Assembly: GCA_029945375.1 (NCBI GenBank) | Contig: CM057065.1 | Coordinates: 1,612,001-1,676,000, forward strand | Length of the DNA: 64,000 nucleotides | Reading direction: 5' to 3' | Origin: Agaricus subrufescens | Taxonomy: Eukaryota; Basidiomycota; Agaricomycetes; Agaricales; Agaricaceae | Shown here: one piece after another, positions 47,550 to 61,018 of the stretch | Position numbering within the stretch: position 1 is the stretch's first letter | Layout: each line of letters starts with the position of its first letter | Notes under the pieces: model-generated | Told to the model about the DNA's origin: nothing | The model's database searches: none | Seen by the model: the letters and a program-made list of their open reading frames with translations, nothing else | Made by a program: the position numbers and the translations under genes

Positions 47550-49678
47550 TGGTGAGAAGATGTGAGAGTCTACCCGGTCAACACGACGTCCCAGCGCTTA
47601 CTTAGTGCAATTCTCGTGAGTCGTTACGAATATGTTGGTGAGGGAAGGGTCATGTCCCCGTAACATGTTCCTCCCTCCGCCCTTCCACCATGCCGATTCA
47701 TTGCCTCTATTCCCAGTACCCCACATTAGCGACTTCATAGAGCATCGTCTCTACATCTCCTATAGTAGTTGCGACTTTCTCAGCCCGATGATACCGATAG
47801 GGCTAGCCAGATTGGGGCACTTTTCACGAACACCTTGATGAGACATGCCAGAAGGGAGTTAGGTGGGAGTTTAGCGCAGATAGTGCTGTCCGGGAATTGC
47901 AACCCAACAAAAAGAATGCAAAAAGAATGTTCGTTGGACAATGTTAATGAGCTATAGAGAATGTTGGATGGGCAGACGTGACGCGTCTATCCTGAAAGAT
48001 CGTCACGTGCCACGACCCATCAATATGTATACTAGTGGCAACGCTCCGTTCCCATCCAAAACCACCTAAACTTCGAAATGCTTGCCAGTGTACTGGCTGT
48101 CGATCACATTTAAAGGTCGAGGATGCCATTCGCCGGGGTATTACGGTCCTGACACAACCTCGGGTGCCTTTCCGATATCATAATCGATTTCTGGATCGTG
48201 ACATAAAGATAGTCTTTTACCTCGAACACCGCTCCAAACCACCGTCACGAAGGAATCACCGAAGCAGCAAAGTTTGACGTAGATGCTAGCAGACGCACAG
48301 GACAGTGGCAGTGAGAACCCAAGCTATTTTTGGCGATTTGGCGTCAGTACCGCGGTAATCATAATTAGTATAGTATAGTGATCCAAGTTCCCTGATTGCG
48401 CTCAGCAATGACTCGGTATTCAATTTTCCAGACCCTAATGTTGATTTTCCAGTTCCTCGCACTTGAAGTGTCATGTCTACCGAGACTCAGAAGATCCATG
48501 AATGACATTATTTTCACATGTGGCGGTCTACTCCAACACTTCCCTAGTCCGCCTCATGGCCTGGGAAGAAGTCTGTCATCCGGTCCGATTTATTTTCGCT
48601 GTCTTGCCAGACGCTGAAACCTATACGAGCGACGTTGGTCGAAGGAACTCCACTAATGCTCATACAGGCCATTTCCCACAGATCCAGTCGTCGGCTGTGC
48701 TTTGGCTCCGGGGTACGAGGTAATGCATACCAGCTACTGTTGCATCATGGTCGCTGCGGTGGCTACTTCCGATCGACTGATTACCTATATAGGTAACATG
48801 AACCACCGGGAGCGGTCAATAGAGGAGACACAGCCAGAGTCGGGATATGAAACCATTTTTTCTGTCACTATCAACTTAAACATAACACTTACCAGTCATA
48901 AAATCAAGTCTCTTGGGTACGATCTCTCCGAAGACTATGTGTAAGTTCTACTTCCAAGGAACCTAACTCGTCGATAGCGGCTTTACCCCAAGAAAACCAA
49001 CAAAAACAACACTGATTAGAAAAGTTGCACCTACTGTATGCAGCTCAACCTTTAATGTCGTCGATAAACCTGAATTCGGGCCATTAGGACAACAAGTGCA
49101 CTGCACCGGTATTTAGATGCGCTGCTGTTCTATTCTCAGATGTAGTGACGATATGACCGCTTTATTCACGCCGTATCCATGATCTTGGGAGAAGGCTACC
49201 TAAAGCCGAAGTGAATCAATCGGTAAGTAGATTATGTAGAATCACTCACTATTCATGCCTGCAACTACTTAACCAAGATTGTAGGTAAAAAACAATCATT
49301 TTTTGGGATTTGGTGCGGGTAGTTGATGTCGCATTACAGGATCAACTATTGAATATATTCCAAGTTATACGCCCACAACCCTGTGTGCCTGCCCTGGAAC
49401 GCTGCGGCTCGGAATACCAATCAAGATTCTTTTTGGTGGTCCCCGAAAGACGACTAGTTATCTTGCCTGGAGACCGCGCCGGGGAAGCTGAGGAAATCTT
49501 CCAAACATCTCAATTATATAGTACAAGCGGATTTCCGGCACGAGTGTGTTGTGATTCGCGAAGAAATCTGACTCGGGCCGGTCCGCGATTCGGTGGCGCT
49601 GTACACAGAGCTATTCTTGGAAGTTTACTATCGTTATATAGCTGCACATTTCACTACCGTCGATGCTGACAGCCTCCC
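47550..49678. other. Gene-free 2.1 kb interval with repeat-like debris
   Basis: No convincing gene. A 119-codon frame at 49310-49669 has no recognisable domain and no joining exon was found. A segment at 48171-48269 resembles one at 52657-52758 (listed as a repeat). The left end is presumably the NACHT gene promoter. Confidence 0.45.
48171..48269 (+). repeat. Diverged dispersed repeat, copy 1
   Basis: Begins tccgatatcataatcgattt and ends gaaggaatcaccgaagcagca. It aligns with copy 2 at 52657 with roughly 60 per cent identity by eye and about 3 nt of net gap. Both copies are open in the frame giving (F/V)RY(H/Y)NR...HRS(K/E)PP.RRN, so an old coding or transposon origin is possible. Confidence 0.4.
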
Positions 49679-50762
49679 ATGACAGACACAGTCCAATTAA
49701 ACACCACCAGGGACACGAATGAAGTGAAATCCCTTTCGGGTGTGCATAACAGCCCTCAAACAACTATATCCCAAGGCTCGCAACTCTTGAATTTTCTGTA
49801 TGACCTCTTACTTTGTCTGTGCGTGCATTATTATTCTTTTTCCGTCCTTGTTTTTCCGGTCTCTAACGACTACCCAAAGCATTACTCTTATGGGCTCAAC
49901 GTTTGACTGTGTGATTGTCTTTCTGTCAGGTGGAGTGCCCTACTGGTACTATCGCCTAGTTCATCCAAAACTCTCCGAAGAATCCGAACTCGGCTATATC
50001 GCCAACGCGCAGTGCATGTACGATGAAAGGACTGGCTCTGAAGAATACTGGAAAAAAACGATTCCGAAGTTGACGAAGGTCCGGAAGATGCATCAAGTGA
50101 TTGTTGGTACAATTTTAGCGTGAGTCGACACCAGGATACATGTTATAATATAGAGCTGATCATCAGACAGACCTATGTTTCCCCTCATATCGGTCTCGCC
50201 TTTACCAAAGATTTCTTGGGCGTATACTTCCGCCATTATATGTCTCTTGTATGGCTTATTGACGTTCGCTATCTGTATTCTCCATGCATTCTTCTTCCGC
50301 AAGTCTGATGAGACCGAGTTGCACTGTTCCTGGTCGACTGTGCGTGTTGATCACCACCTTTCTTCTCTGAAAAACTCTGACTCTCTTGAAGACACCGACA
50401 AGTGGCTTCTTCCATGCGAATACTTTGCGCTTTTATGTTTCTCTCTCACTTCCAACAGTTTGGTTTGTGGGGTATGTTTTATCCAGGCTCCTCGGTCTTT
50501 GCCAATCTTCACGGCCAAGCTGACCTTCAACCATAGTTTTGTTGTTTCTTTCGTAATGACCTTCTTCATGATAATAGTCGAAGAGCACTTTCCGCTTTAT
50601 GATCTCGGCATGGGCACTTCCGCATCACTGGCGGTCTTTAAAGGAAATCATCTGAAATTCCTTCTAGTTATTGTCCCTTTAATATATATTATTGCCGGTA
50701 CGAGCCTTGTTCGCATGACATGGGCGTCGAGAAACTTCCCTCTCGTCCAAAAGAGTACATAA
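49679..50762 (+). CDS. Multi-pass membrane protein, unknown function
   Basis: Three exons (49679-49797, 49880-50119, 50171-50762) join in frame to 316 residues. After a polar N-terminus come hydrophobic segments ITLMGSTFDCVIVFLSGGV, VIVGTILAPMFPLISVSPL, WAYTSAIICLLYGLLTFAIC, EYFALLCFSLTSNSLVCGVC, FVVSFVMTFFMIIVEEHF and FLLVIVPLIYIIAGTSLV, so about six membrane spans are likely. A hydrophilic stretch with WKKTIPKLTKVRKMH sits between the first two. I do not recognise the family; similar lineage-specific membrane proteins are frequent in mushroom genomes. Intron 2 uses the acceptor catcagacag rather than the nearer catcag, because only that one keeps the hydrophobic frame. Confidence 0.6.
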
Positions 50763-51807
50763 CGCACTAGTTCCTTTGATTCTTCATCTCCCTTATTTTA
50801 TAGATAACTCTTCTAAACTACATCCTCTGCGAGGTTTTCAATGCTAGCATATACATACGTATTAATACATGGCATTCTACTCCCACCGTCGGTAGTGAAA
50901 GTCGAAACATTTTGAACGGCCCAGAATTACCATTCATGGAGTCTAAAAACAACAAGACCGTGCTACGATGAGCCCATATAAAACCATGGATTAAAAATGA
51001 CTCAACCCACCTGTGGAAGGTCGACATGTCCATCAGCTAAACTAAGAGACATGGCATCGGTACAAACGTCCCTGGTCCTGACGAAGTGAATAAGGAAGCA
51101 TACATCCATCTCCTCTGGGCATCCGTCTGCGAGAATCTCGCACCAGTAGCTCGCCCTCGTCAACAACCACTCTTTCGAAATCCAGAAAGATTAGTACATT
51201 AATCATGAGTAGTGATATGGAAGACTGGAGTAATGAATTGGACCTGTGCATCACACCAATATGTCCTACATAAGGGTGGCTGAGATTGCGATATGCATCG
51301 TGTCAATGCTCTTTTCGTTGATGAGTTCTAGAGTGGAGGCGGATTGAACATCGAGCACAGTGATGGTAATTTATATTTCGACCCCTATTTCTATTTTTAC
51401 TTCTCGCTCTGACAGTCAACTGCTATTTGGTATTGAATAATTCCACCGTGAATGGATAATAGTGGATCTAATACCCCCTCAAACTGGAGGGTTCAATAGC
51501 GAGAATATGCTTAGAATTTTGGCCACTGCTATCTCTTTCCAGGCGCGCTTCAAGTTGTTTGAGTTTTATTACGGCTGATAACAATATGAGCGGCCAACGG
51601 CGCTCATTTTGAAAACCTTTTATTCTCTGCTGCCCACCCTTCCCCAGTCTCTTTTCAGCCACTTTGTTTCCGAGTGATTAGTCCTTACAAGTGCTGAGGG
51701 GATTGTTTTCACCATAGTGAGTTTCGCATGAAAGTCTTTTTTTCCCGAGAGGGTTTCTAGTAGGTACAAACAAATGTCATACACGCGATTCATTGGGGAT
51801 AAAATGA
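50763..51807. other. Gene-free interval with possible LTR-edge
   Basis: About 1 kb without gene. On the minus strand, agtttgaggggg|tattag near 51473-51485 looks like the polypurine tract that abuts a 3' LTR of Copia-type elements, but neither the LTR borders nor coding parts could be defined. Confidence 0.35.
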
Positions 51808-52269
51808 TCAGCTTGTTGTTATAGAGCGACAGATCCCGGGAGGCAGGCAACTGATGAGGTCCACTTGATCAGTTGACAACGCTCGCTGAGTTTTGCGTTG
51901 GTTTGACTTACACGCCTCTATCGGGACTGAGGTAGCAGCATATGAACTTTGGATTCGAGCCTACATATACATTAAGCACACTGAAATTCGAGTTCACTAA
52001 TCAATCAACTCACAAGGTTTCTGTGTATATAAGATTGAAGAAACACGGTGTGTATCAGTTTCTGTCAGAACGTTGTATGAGAAGGAAGCTTACGGTTCCC
52101 CAAATGAATCCACCTGAGCCCGATCAGTGAGCTACCACACCAAACAGAACTATAAATGCAGGTACATACATGCTTCAAGCCCGGATGGGTCGATACTTGT
52201 ATCAGCTACCGGAGTGGCACACACAAGTGAGGTAGATATGAAGGCGGCAAGCAAGAACTTCTTTAACAT
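51808..52269 (-). CDS. Small secreted cysteine-rich protein
   Basis: Five exons on the minus strand (52170-52269, 52094-52113, 52014-52020, 51912-51960, 51808-51850; lengths 100, 20, 7, 49, 43 nt) join in frame to 72 residues. The N-terminus is a signal peptide (MLKKFLLAAFISTSLVCATP). The mature part carries six cysteines: CGFIWGTKPC, FICCYLSPDRGVC and PPGIC. The spacing CGxIxGT..C....CCYLSPDxGVC is, from memory, a pattern met in small secreted proteins of basidiomycetes; three disulfides are expected. Function is unknown, and effector, surface or signalling roles are only possibilities. The tiny exons have good splice sites (tacacag before, gtgagt after the 7-nt exon), and dropping any of them breaks the frame or loses a cysteine. 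Confidence 0.65.
52014..52020 (-). other. 7-nt microexon of the secreted-protein gene
   Basis: aaacctt on the minus strand lies between acceptor tacacag and donor gtgagt. It supplies K-P and the first base of a Cys codon completed by the next exon. The neighbouring exon upstream is 20 nt. Confidence 0.5.
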
Positions 52270-53933
52270 ATGAACAGATAAGACTAGGGAATGTAGTGAC
52301 TGTTTCGGATGCCAAACGTGGGCCCTTTTATACATCCACATTCGCAGATGTGCCAAGGAAAATTTGACCTGGAATATTGGATTTCCATCAATCGAGTGGC
52401 ATAATTACGAATAGTTGCATCAGAAGAGTGTCACAAGGCCTGCCAGGAGGTAAAGTTCTCTGTCGCAAGAGGACGTGGCCGTAAGAGTAGTCGTAAGAGA
52501 GTTCATATAACAGTGGTCGCAAAACGGCTGTGTCGACTCCTTTCGGGTTAAACCCGTCTTATACTCGAGCCGCACCTGTCAATCACCCCCGGAGAGCACA
52601 AAATATGCAGAAAGTTTCAGTCAATCGCTTGACATCTTGCCATATCGAGGGCGCTGTCCGATATTACAATCGATTGTTTTGTCGACATGACGACACTAAC
52701 TTGTCGATTTGCTTGCATCGTTCGGAACCACCGGTGCGGAGGAATCGTCGGGGCAGCACTTTATCCTCCACACATGTGGGATAATTTGCTAGAAATGGCC
52801 AACCAAAAAGAGAAAACAACAGGCAGTCGGGGCATGAACACGCTTTACCAGAGCCGAAGGTCTATCAACACGGGCGCAGTAACAACCGGTCGTAGGAGTA
52901 ACCTGCCAAGTTTGCTAGACACTATTGTCCCAACGATTGTATAGAAGCGGCTCTAAAGGTGGTTCATTGACAGAATTACTGCATGTTGAGCGCAAAATCA
53001 AGTTTTAAGTTATAAGGGTCAGGTTTCGTTGACAGGTAATTAAGATATCTTTACCTCAATGGCATGTTCCTGATCTGTTATAAGCAGCCGCTCCCTCTCC
53101 GCTCTTTCTATCAATCCTCGGTCGTTGTTTTTATCTCCATACTGAAACATGTATGAATAGAACGGCGCAGCTGGTAGAGATCGGTATCACTTGGTTTCAC
53201 GAGCCTCCTGCTACGGAACTAAGCCGTTCATTCTTTTGCCTCAAAGGATAAAGCTAACCATGGAAGAGCAGCGGTGTTGAGCGAGTAAATGTGTTCAAGT
53301 AGCTTGCTCTTGTCAATGTTTTGCTGAAACAGAGGACAGGGCAAGGGGCTTCAAGATTCTAAGTAGCAAGGCGGACGTTTCAACAATCTTGGCTGGTAAG
53401 CGTAGGATGAACCGAATCTCTGTGTCACTTCCACAACAAGGAATGGGAAAATTGGAAATTTTTAGTCAACCCCACAAGTCAGGCTGCCTCGAGAAGCGGA
53501 AAGGCCCCAGCACCCCCGAGATGGGCGGTCGCAATATTTATTGAACTGGGCTGAGCATTATAGCCATCGAACCACATGGGCTGACGCTCTGCGATCATAT
53601 TGACAGGCCTGCTATAATTTTGCATGCGAGGAGAGTGGGCGTAGTTCTGAAGGCTAGTTTATGAACGAGCTGATAGTTGGAACGAGACATCACTTGAGGG
53701 GTAGAGAAATTGCAACATTATTCTTTGTGCCGGGAGAATCCATAATAGAAGTAAAACCTCGAGCACGAGAGTCGAAAATTCCCGAAGAGAGACTTTTGAA
53801 GTGGAGGCTTCATTGACGAGATAACTGGGCGGGTCGCGTCTCGTCTCCGTATTGCGGAACTATGAATCCCACGGTAAAAATAGCGAAATATTTTTGAATT
53901 GCATTTCTGCAGCACCTCCCTTCACCTCTTTCC
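52270..53933. other. Gene-free interval before the MGR3-like gene
   Basis: About 1.7 kb. Contains copy 2 of a diverged repeat (52657-52758). Near 53075 a TATA-like ttataagcagc followed by a pyrimidine-rich stretch and an ATG at 53154 looks like a promoter, but the frame from that ATG is only 32 codons and unrecognised. No other gene seen. Confidence 0.45.
52657..52758 (+). repeat. Diverged dispersed repeat, copy 2
   Basis: Begins tccgatattacaatcgattg and ends with aggaatcgtcggggcagca; same orientation as copy 1 at 48171-48269, about 60 per cent identical by eye. Confidence 0.4.
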
Positions 53934-55508
53934 ATGAACTTGACAAGACTCGCTCCCCAACTCAGGACATGCGCCCGAAGTTATTCCACGTATGGTCGCT
54001 CGTCAATAATGGCGCGTAGACCAGTCACAATGGCACAGTCTTCTCCTAGACCAACACTACATACATCACTTCTATGGAGCACTCCCTCCCTTCAGAATAA
54101 CAGTAGTAGGAGGTCCTATAGCACTGCAGGTGACTCACCTCGCTCCGGAGGCGTTTGGTCGCCTTTATTCACCGCATTGCTCGCTTTCGGTGTCGCCGCG
54201 ACCGGTTATGGACTGTACGCATCTCACCTTGTCTGCTCACCCGAAACTCAATGCGAAATGCTGTAGGTACGAGATGTACGGCACACTAACAATGTGGCCA
54301 CAAGAAGTTCGCAATGACCTACGCGAAGCTCTCAAAGCGAAGTATAAACCCGACTACGGCATGTGTACTGCCTATTTCCAACGGTGCGCCTCACACATAC
54401 CTTTTCCTACCCTATCCGGATCCTGAACCTTACCACAGAGCATGGGAAACCGCCAAATCACTCCCTATCGAAACCTTCAAATCCCAACCCCATCTCAAAA
54501 CCTCCGGTATCGCCATCTGCCTAGGCGAGGTCCTCGAAGCCGACAACAAACAAGCCGAAGCTTATGATGTCTACGTCGATGCCCTAAAACAAATCCAAGA
54601 TGCCGGAATCAAAGATCTCTCCGGTCCCGAAAAAATGCGCGCAGTATCACTAGCATACAAACTCGGTGAACTAGGTGAAGGATTGGAGAAGCCGAAAGAG
54701 GAACAAGAAAAGTGGCTAACATTCGCCGTGGAGACCTTGCTAAAAAATGTGATAAACATCACTCCCTCAACGAATGGCCAGGGAACTCCACAAGAAGAGG
54801 CTGACAGTCTCATTATCGTTTCCGAGTTGGGTCTACCCGATTGGGTGTCGACCGTGGATGTCGCTGCGCCGTTTGAGGCGTTAGGCACTTTCTACTCAAA
54901 GGCTGGTAAACTCGAGTGAGTAGTCTTGATCATATCGGTCCCTCCTTGAAGGCTCAAAATCAACATAGCTATGCCATGCCGTTGATGCTGCAAGCTGTCT
55001 CTATACTTATACCTCCCAGTCCACAAGAGGCAACTCCCGAGGATAAATGTCGAGGTTAGTCCATTCCTGGCTCCACGATCCATTTTCATTTACTGAGTTG
55101 AGATAGGCGCTCAACTCATGACAAGCGTTTCGGAGATGATAGTGCGAAACAAGTTGACGCGTGAATCAGTACAACAAGCGGAACAATGGGCTATGAAAGG
55201 CTTAGAGGTTGTCGTGACTACTCGTAAAGCTTCAAAAGAACCTATAGCGATTTGTGAAGTATCATACGCCGTTCAGCTGTTCAACATGGCTTCTTTGAGA
55301 GCCGTAAGTTTTCACTTTATGTTTCAACGAGTGTGTATCTCTTAACAGATGATTTTAGATCGGTGGGGACATCAACAAGGCTAAAGATCTCTTTGCGCGC
55401 TCGGCAAACCAGGCAAGAGTCATCGGTTACAAATCCCTAGTAGATACAGCAAATCAAGCAATTGAAGACCTTAATTCGCGTACAGCAGCAGCCCCTAAAA
55501 CCTCATAG
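53934..55508 (+). CDS. MGR3: MGR3-like mitochondrial TPR protein
   Basis: Likely inner-membrane adaptor of the i-AAA protease (yeast Mgr3), exposing TPR repeats. Six exons (53934-54214, 54267-54383, 54439-54915, 54969-55054, 55107-55303, 55359-55508) encode 435 residues. The N-terminus is rich in R and S (MNLTRLAPQLRTCARSYSTY) with a second RRSYST, as in mitochondrial presequences. One membrane segment follows (PLFTALLAFGVAATGYGLY). The soluble part has helical repeats: SGIAICLGEVLEADNKQAEAYDVY, RAVSLAYKLGELGEG, PFEALGTFYSKAGKLDYAMPLML, and ICEVSYAVQLFNMASLRAIGGD with INKAKDLFARSANQA. Assignment to Mgr3 rests on this layout and residue pattern; a more general TPR protein is the alternative. 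Confidence 0.72.
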
Positions 55509-55607
55509 ATTAAAAGGTATAGATGTAGAAACAGGGAGTAATGAATATAATTAATAGAAGAAAAACACCAAAAAACCAGCGAGCATTCGAGAATGACATA
55601 AAACACA

Positions 55608-56529
55608 TCAGGCATCCTCATCTGGTACCTCCTCAACCCTAGCGCCACGGAAAGGCTGGGAATCAGATGATTCAACGGCCTCGACCTCCGGGGTAGCGGT
55701 ACCGTTCTTCGATTTGCCCTTCTCCTTCTTCTCACCCTTCTCACCCTTCTTTTTCTTGGACTTTTTCTTTGGAATGTCCCACTCCCATAGAGGGATGAAA
55801 GATTCAACCTAATAGCGTTGGATAAGCTTGCGAATTCCGACTGGAAACGAAAAATGTACGCACAAAGCCTACATCCGCAAAAAGCTGAGGGAATATCCAG
55901 ATACCCGGACTTGCCACGATGATAGTTATGACGTAGAATATTAAGCGAACGATGGCGATACCGAAGAATAGACCGATGAGACCCAACATGCCGATACTAA
56001 CGTACCAGACACCTAGCCGCATGAAAGACGGCCAGAGTGGGAACATGACACCAGCGAGCATAATGGCCACCATCAGGATACCACCTGCATACGTGGTCCA
56101 TTGTGATCCTTCGTAGAACCACGCATAATATTCATCAGGACGAAACATTTGTTCCTGGATAATTTGGAGTGCTTTGGGTGAAGATGAGGCGGTTCCTGTG
56201 GGACCGCCACGCTGCACACGAAGGTAGAATGCAAAAGCATTCACGGCGGAGAGGATTGTAGTCGCTTCTGTTTCGGATGTTACTTTTGGTACGTTTTTGA
56301 GTTTGGCATAGGCGGGTGAGAGAAGAGCTTTGACGGCTGATTTGCCTGGAAGAGGTGTCAGAAACTGGTGTCCGTTAGGTGCAGGGTCTTGAGCAATGTA
56401 CATACCTTTGAAGTAGTCCAGACGTTTGCCATTAAGCGCGCCTACGCGTACCTTGATCCCGGAGCTACCACTACGCAGAAACTGAGCAACATTTCGGATT
56501 TCTGCAGGTGCTTTCTGCTGCTGCTCCAT
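55608..56529 (-). CDS. SEC62: ER protein translocation component Sec62
   Basis: Subunit of the Sec62/63 post-translational translocon in the ER membrane. Two exons (55864-56529 and 55608-55808) give 288 residues. The cytosolic N-domain shows IRNVAQFLRSGSSGIKVRVG and GKRLDYFKG, then KALLSP. Two adjacent membrane segments follow (YAGGILMVAIMLAGVMFPLW and LGLIGLFFGIAIVRLIFYVI), separated by a short loop with SFMRLGVWYVS, the family signature. After the intron comes FVESFIPLWEWDIPKKKSKKKK and a lysine-rich, then acidic tail. Length and topology match fungal Sec62. The start is the ATG of MEQQQKAPAEIR; the frame is open further upstream, but that part looks like 5' UTR. The gene converges with MGR3, with about 100 bp between stop codons. 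Confidence 0.92.
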
Positions 56530-59428
56530 TTTGGTACAAGTTTTATTGGAGGGATCTAGAGCGGAGAGACCCTGAAAGATATGAGACGAAGAGAAAGGGG
56601 TGCAAAATGAGTAAAAAATGCTTACCCGTGGACGGAGAGAGGGGACACTAGTGGTGGAAAGTAGGTGAGTGAGGTGTTGTGCTGGCGTACCCGCTAACAC
56701 GTCACAATTCTTGCACAGCCACAACCGATGTCATTGTTCCGCCCTATCTTTCATTGACAGATCTCGCATCTCTGGCGCGCCCCCGACTTCATCCATGTTT
56801 GGTCGCTTTTCTAGTGTTGATTTCCTGACTGTTCATTAATCTCTGATGCCTGGGCTCTCCGATATTACATGTCTACGGCCATCATGTTCACTAATTACTG
56901 TGATGGGCACGGTGACTGGTTTGATCAATGAACAAATCGACGTATCAGGGTATCCTAACCACCAACATCGTTTTATTGTTCTCTTGATCGCGCTGCATAT
57001 CCTGATATTGATAAACTGGCGCCGTCTCTATCACAACCAACTCTGCACCTCGCCTCACTCATCACATGAAACTGAATTTCCTTGACGTCAGTCTCGCTTT
57101 TCTAGGCAGAAATTTTGGGCTTTACCTCCGAAGCAGTCGGCGGGTCGTACCTGACTTGGCCGAAATGCTCTCTTTGACCGGGAATACAGCAGAAAAATAT
57201 GTCTTTCTGCTTTCTCAAAGAATGATGCGATTGTTTTCTCTCATCATGGCGATGGCGCGAAAAGGTTATGCCTGGGCTATATGTTTTGATTCTCCGGGAA
57301 GCACATCTTCAAGTGATTCGGATATCATTGCCCGATTACTGAGTCAACGGCACTGATTCCCATGTTGTCTTGCCTTTGTTGAAGCTAAATTTTGGAGGTT
57401 TCAAGAGGTATCTCGATGTGGCAGTGGGACTAGCCTGAAATATCTACATCAACTGCGGGTGTACGAGAGGGCCACCTCGTTCTTCATATTTTTCGGGACG
57501 GTGCAATTTTTTCTCTGCTGTCAACTCTGGTTGTCTTGTTGTCTTGGTACACCCGCTCGCTCAGATGGCTACCGCTTCGTAACTTATGCTACTCCTTTGT
57601 AAATTACATCAGGAAAACGTCAAAATACTTTTTTCTACTTTTTACCACTTTTCGGCCTCAAAAGTAGGAAATTTAATATGAGTAATTTTGTCTACTTAAA
57701 AAAAATACTTTTTGATGCCATAAAAAAAGTCAATGCCTTACGCTACGCTAATACGAGGGTGTAAGTGGAATAAGTATGCATTAAAAAGCCATAAGTAATG
57801 GTATAAGGGCAAGAAGTACTCAGTCAGTACACAATTTTACTTTTCACAAGTCCTCTCCTTTTTTTTTTAAAAAAAATATGCTTTTCGTACTTGTGACAAG
57901 TAACATAAGTAGGAAAAGTACCAAAAAGTATTTTGACGTTTTCCTGATGGCCTACTAAAAATCACTTTCTCTCGAACGGTTGACTCAGGTTCGTTTCTCG
58001 GCTTGGTTTGAGAACTTTGACATTGATATCAAGCTGATATCAAGCTTGGGTATAAAAGGTTTATCGATTTGCGGAAACGAGGGTTTGATTGGTTCGGGCC
58101 CGAGATAAGAGTTCGCAACAAAAGATAAACTAAACGGCAAACCGTCGCCTTGTAAACTTTCACATATACATCATTCTCCATAGCAAAGGCGCAGAAATAT
58201 CGATTTTTTATCATAATCTATCATCTCGACGGGTATAAAGTGGGGTTTAACCGTCATCGTAATCATCAGGCTTATCCCCCGTTGGATGACATCAATATGG
58301 TCTCCTCGTGTATCCGGACCTGCGCTTTACCATTTTGGTTTCTTCCGACTATTTTTGTAAGCCGAGAAGTTTGCTATGGCTACTGGTGATATTGTGGACC
58401 TGAATGCTGGGCCATCAGATCGTAGCGGGGTGCCGCAAGGAACCGTCTTGCGGGGCCGGTTTTGAGGAGAAAGGGGGTTATAGATATGGCGGTTTGAAGT
58501 CAGCTTTTCCAAATCTGAAGTTAACGACATCACGGTCCGCAGTTTGGATGGCCATGATGGAGGTTGTTTGCGGTGAGAGGGCAACAGAAAGATTTACACC
58601 AAGTTAATATGGAGCCGATCTGTGAGTCTGTAACATTCACCAGTGCTACTAAAAGAACGAGGTCTCCTGGATGGCAAGGTGAAACGCACCTTGTCATTCA
58701 AAATATGTCTGAAGAGTATGTGGGTTGTTAGTGATCATCGGCGAAAGAAGCACGCGTTGTTTCATAGAGACTCGTTACGAGGATCCTGACTTGTATAGTA
58801 AAGCTGTTGATAAATACGCATGCAGCACTCAATGTGCACGACGTCAGTGGCCAGCAACCGCGCCCACGATCGTGCTACTGTCAACACACATGCCACGTAG
58901 GAAAATACATTACATCTAGGGGGCGAGGAGTATCATGGGCCATGATGATCGGAGTTTGTCGAACAGTTTGCAGGCCGTACCGAGACGAGATATACACAGT
59001 TGGACAGCACTCATGATCAGCCGGGCATGCATCAAAACGTGTGTAGAGCGGGGATGTGGCTATTGGTCCCATCAGGGATCAATGTGTATACAGGTGCACA
59101 AGGGGGACATCTGGGCAGATACTAACGAAGAGGGATCAATGGACTGCTGCCCAGGACGCGAGAAAGGGGCGCTGGCCGGGGTCATGGCGACGAGAATGGT
59201 TGCCATGGGCTGGGTGATGCTGATTGGAGTGGCCGGAGGAGCGTGGGCACAGAGCCAGGTCGCCGTCTTCGGGTATGTTGTTCCTAATCTGTACCGTGTA
59301 TTTTTACGGCATAAAGTACATAAACTTTTGTTCTTGTCATCTGCTATTGTCCTCGCCCGTATTTCTTCTCCTTGTCTCATCTTTCTCCCTCTCCCTCTCC
59401 TTCCACCCCCTCATCTTCGACCTCCCCC
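56530..59428. other. 2.9 kb interval with a MITE and no recognised gene
   Basis: Between the divergent SEC62 and MAP-kinase genes. A transposon-like element lies at 57608-57948. Other open frames (up to 194 codons at 58935-59519, which overlaps the kinase start in another frame) have no domain. A pyrimidine-rich tract 59340-59428 just before the kinase ATG is typical of a fungal promoter. Confidence 0.5.
57608..57948. mobile_element. MITE-like element with 26-bp perfect terminal inverted repeats
   Basis: The ends at 57608-57633 and 57923-57948 are perfect inverted repeats of 26 bp (outer part atcaggaaaacgtcaaaata). The inverted similarity continues imperfectly for another 20 bp (tacttttt-rich). 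The 341-bp interior has no coding capacity and contains several aagta/tactt motifs. If the outer at is taken as target duplication, the repeat proper starts caggaaaacg and the duplication would be 2 bp. No matching transposase is in the window, so the superfamily is undetermined. Confidence 0.75.

Positions 59429-61018
<1,590 letters not shown>

Noticed and set aside
49310..49669. 119-codon plus-strand frame upstream of the membrane-protein gene
   Set aside because: No domain, and no intron joins it in frame to the gene downstream. Kept only as an unexplained open frame.
53154..53252. 32-codon frame ending CLKG after a promoter-like TATA and pyrimidine tract, considered as a mating-pheromone precursor
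   Set aside because: The end does not match the CaaX pattern expected for lipidated fungal pheromones, and the sequence lacks a maturation site.
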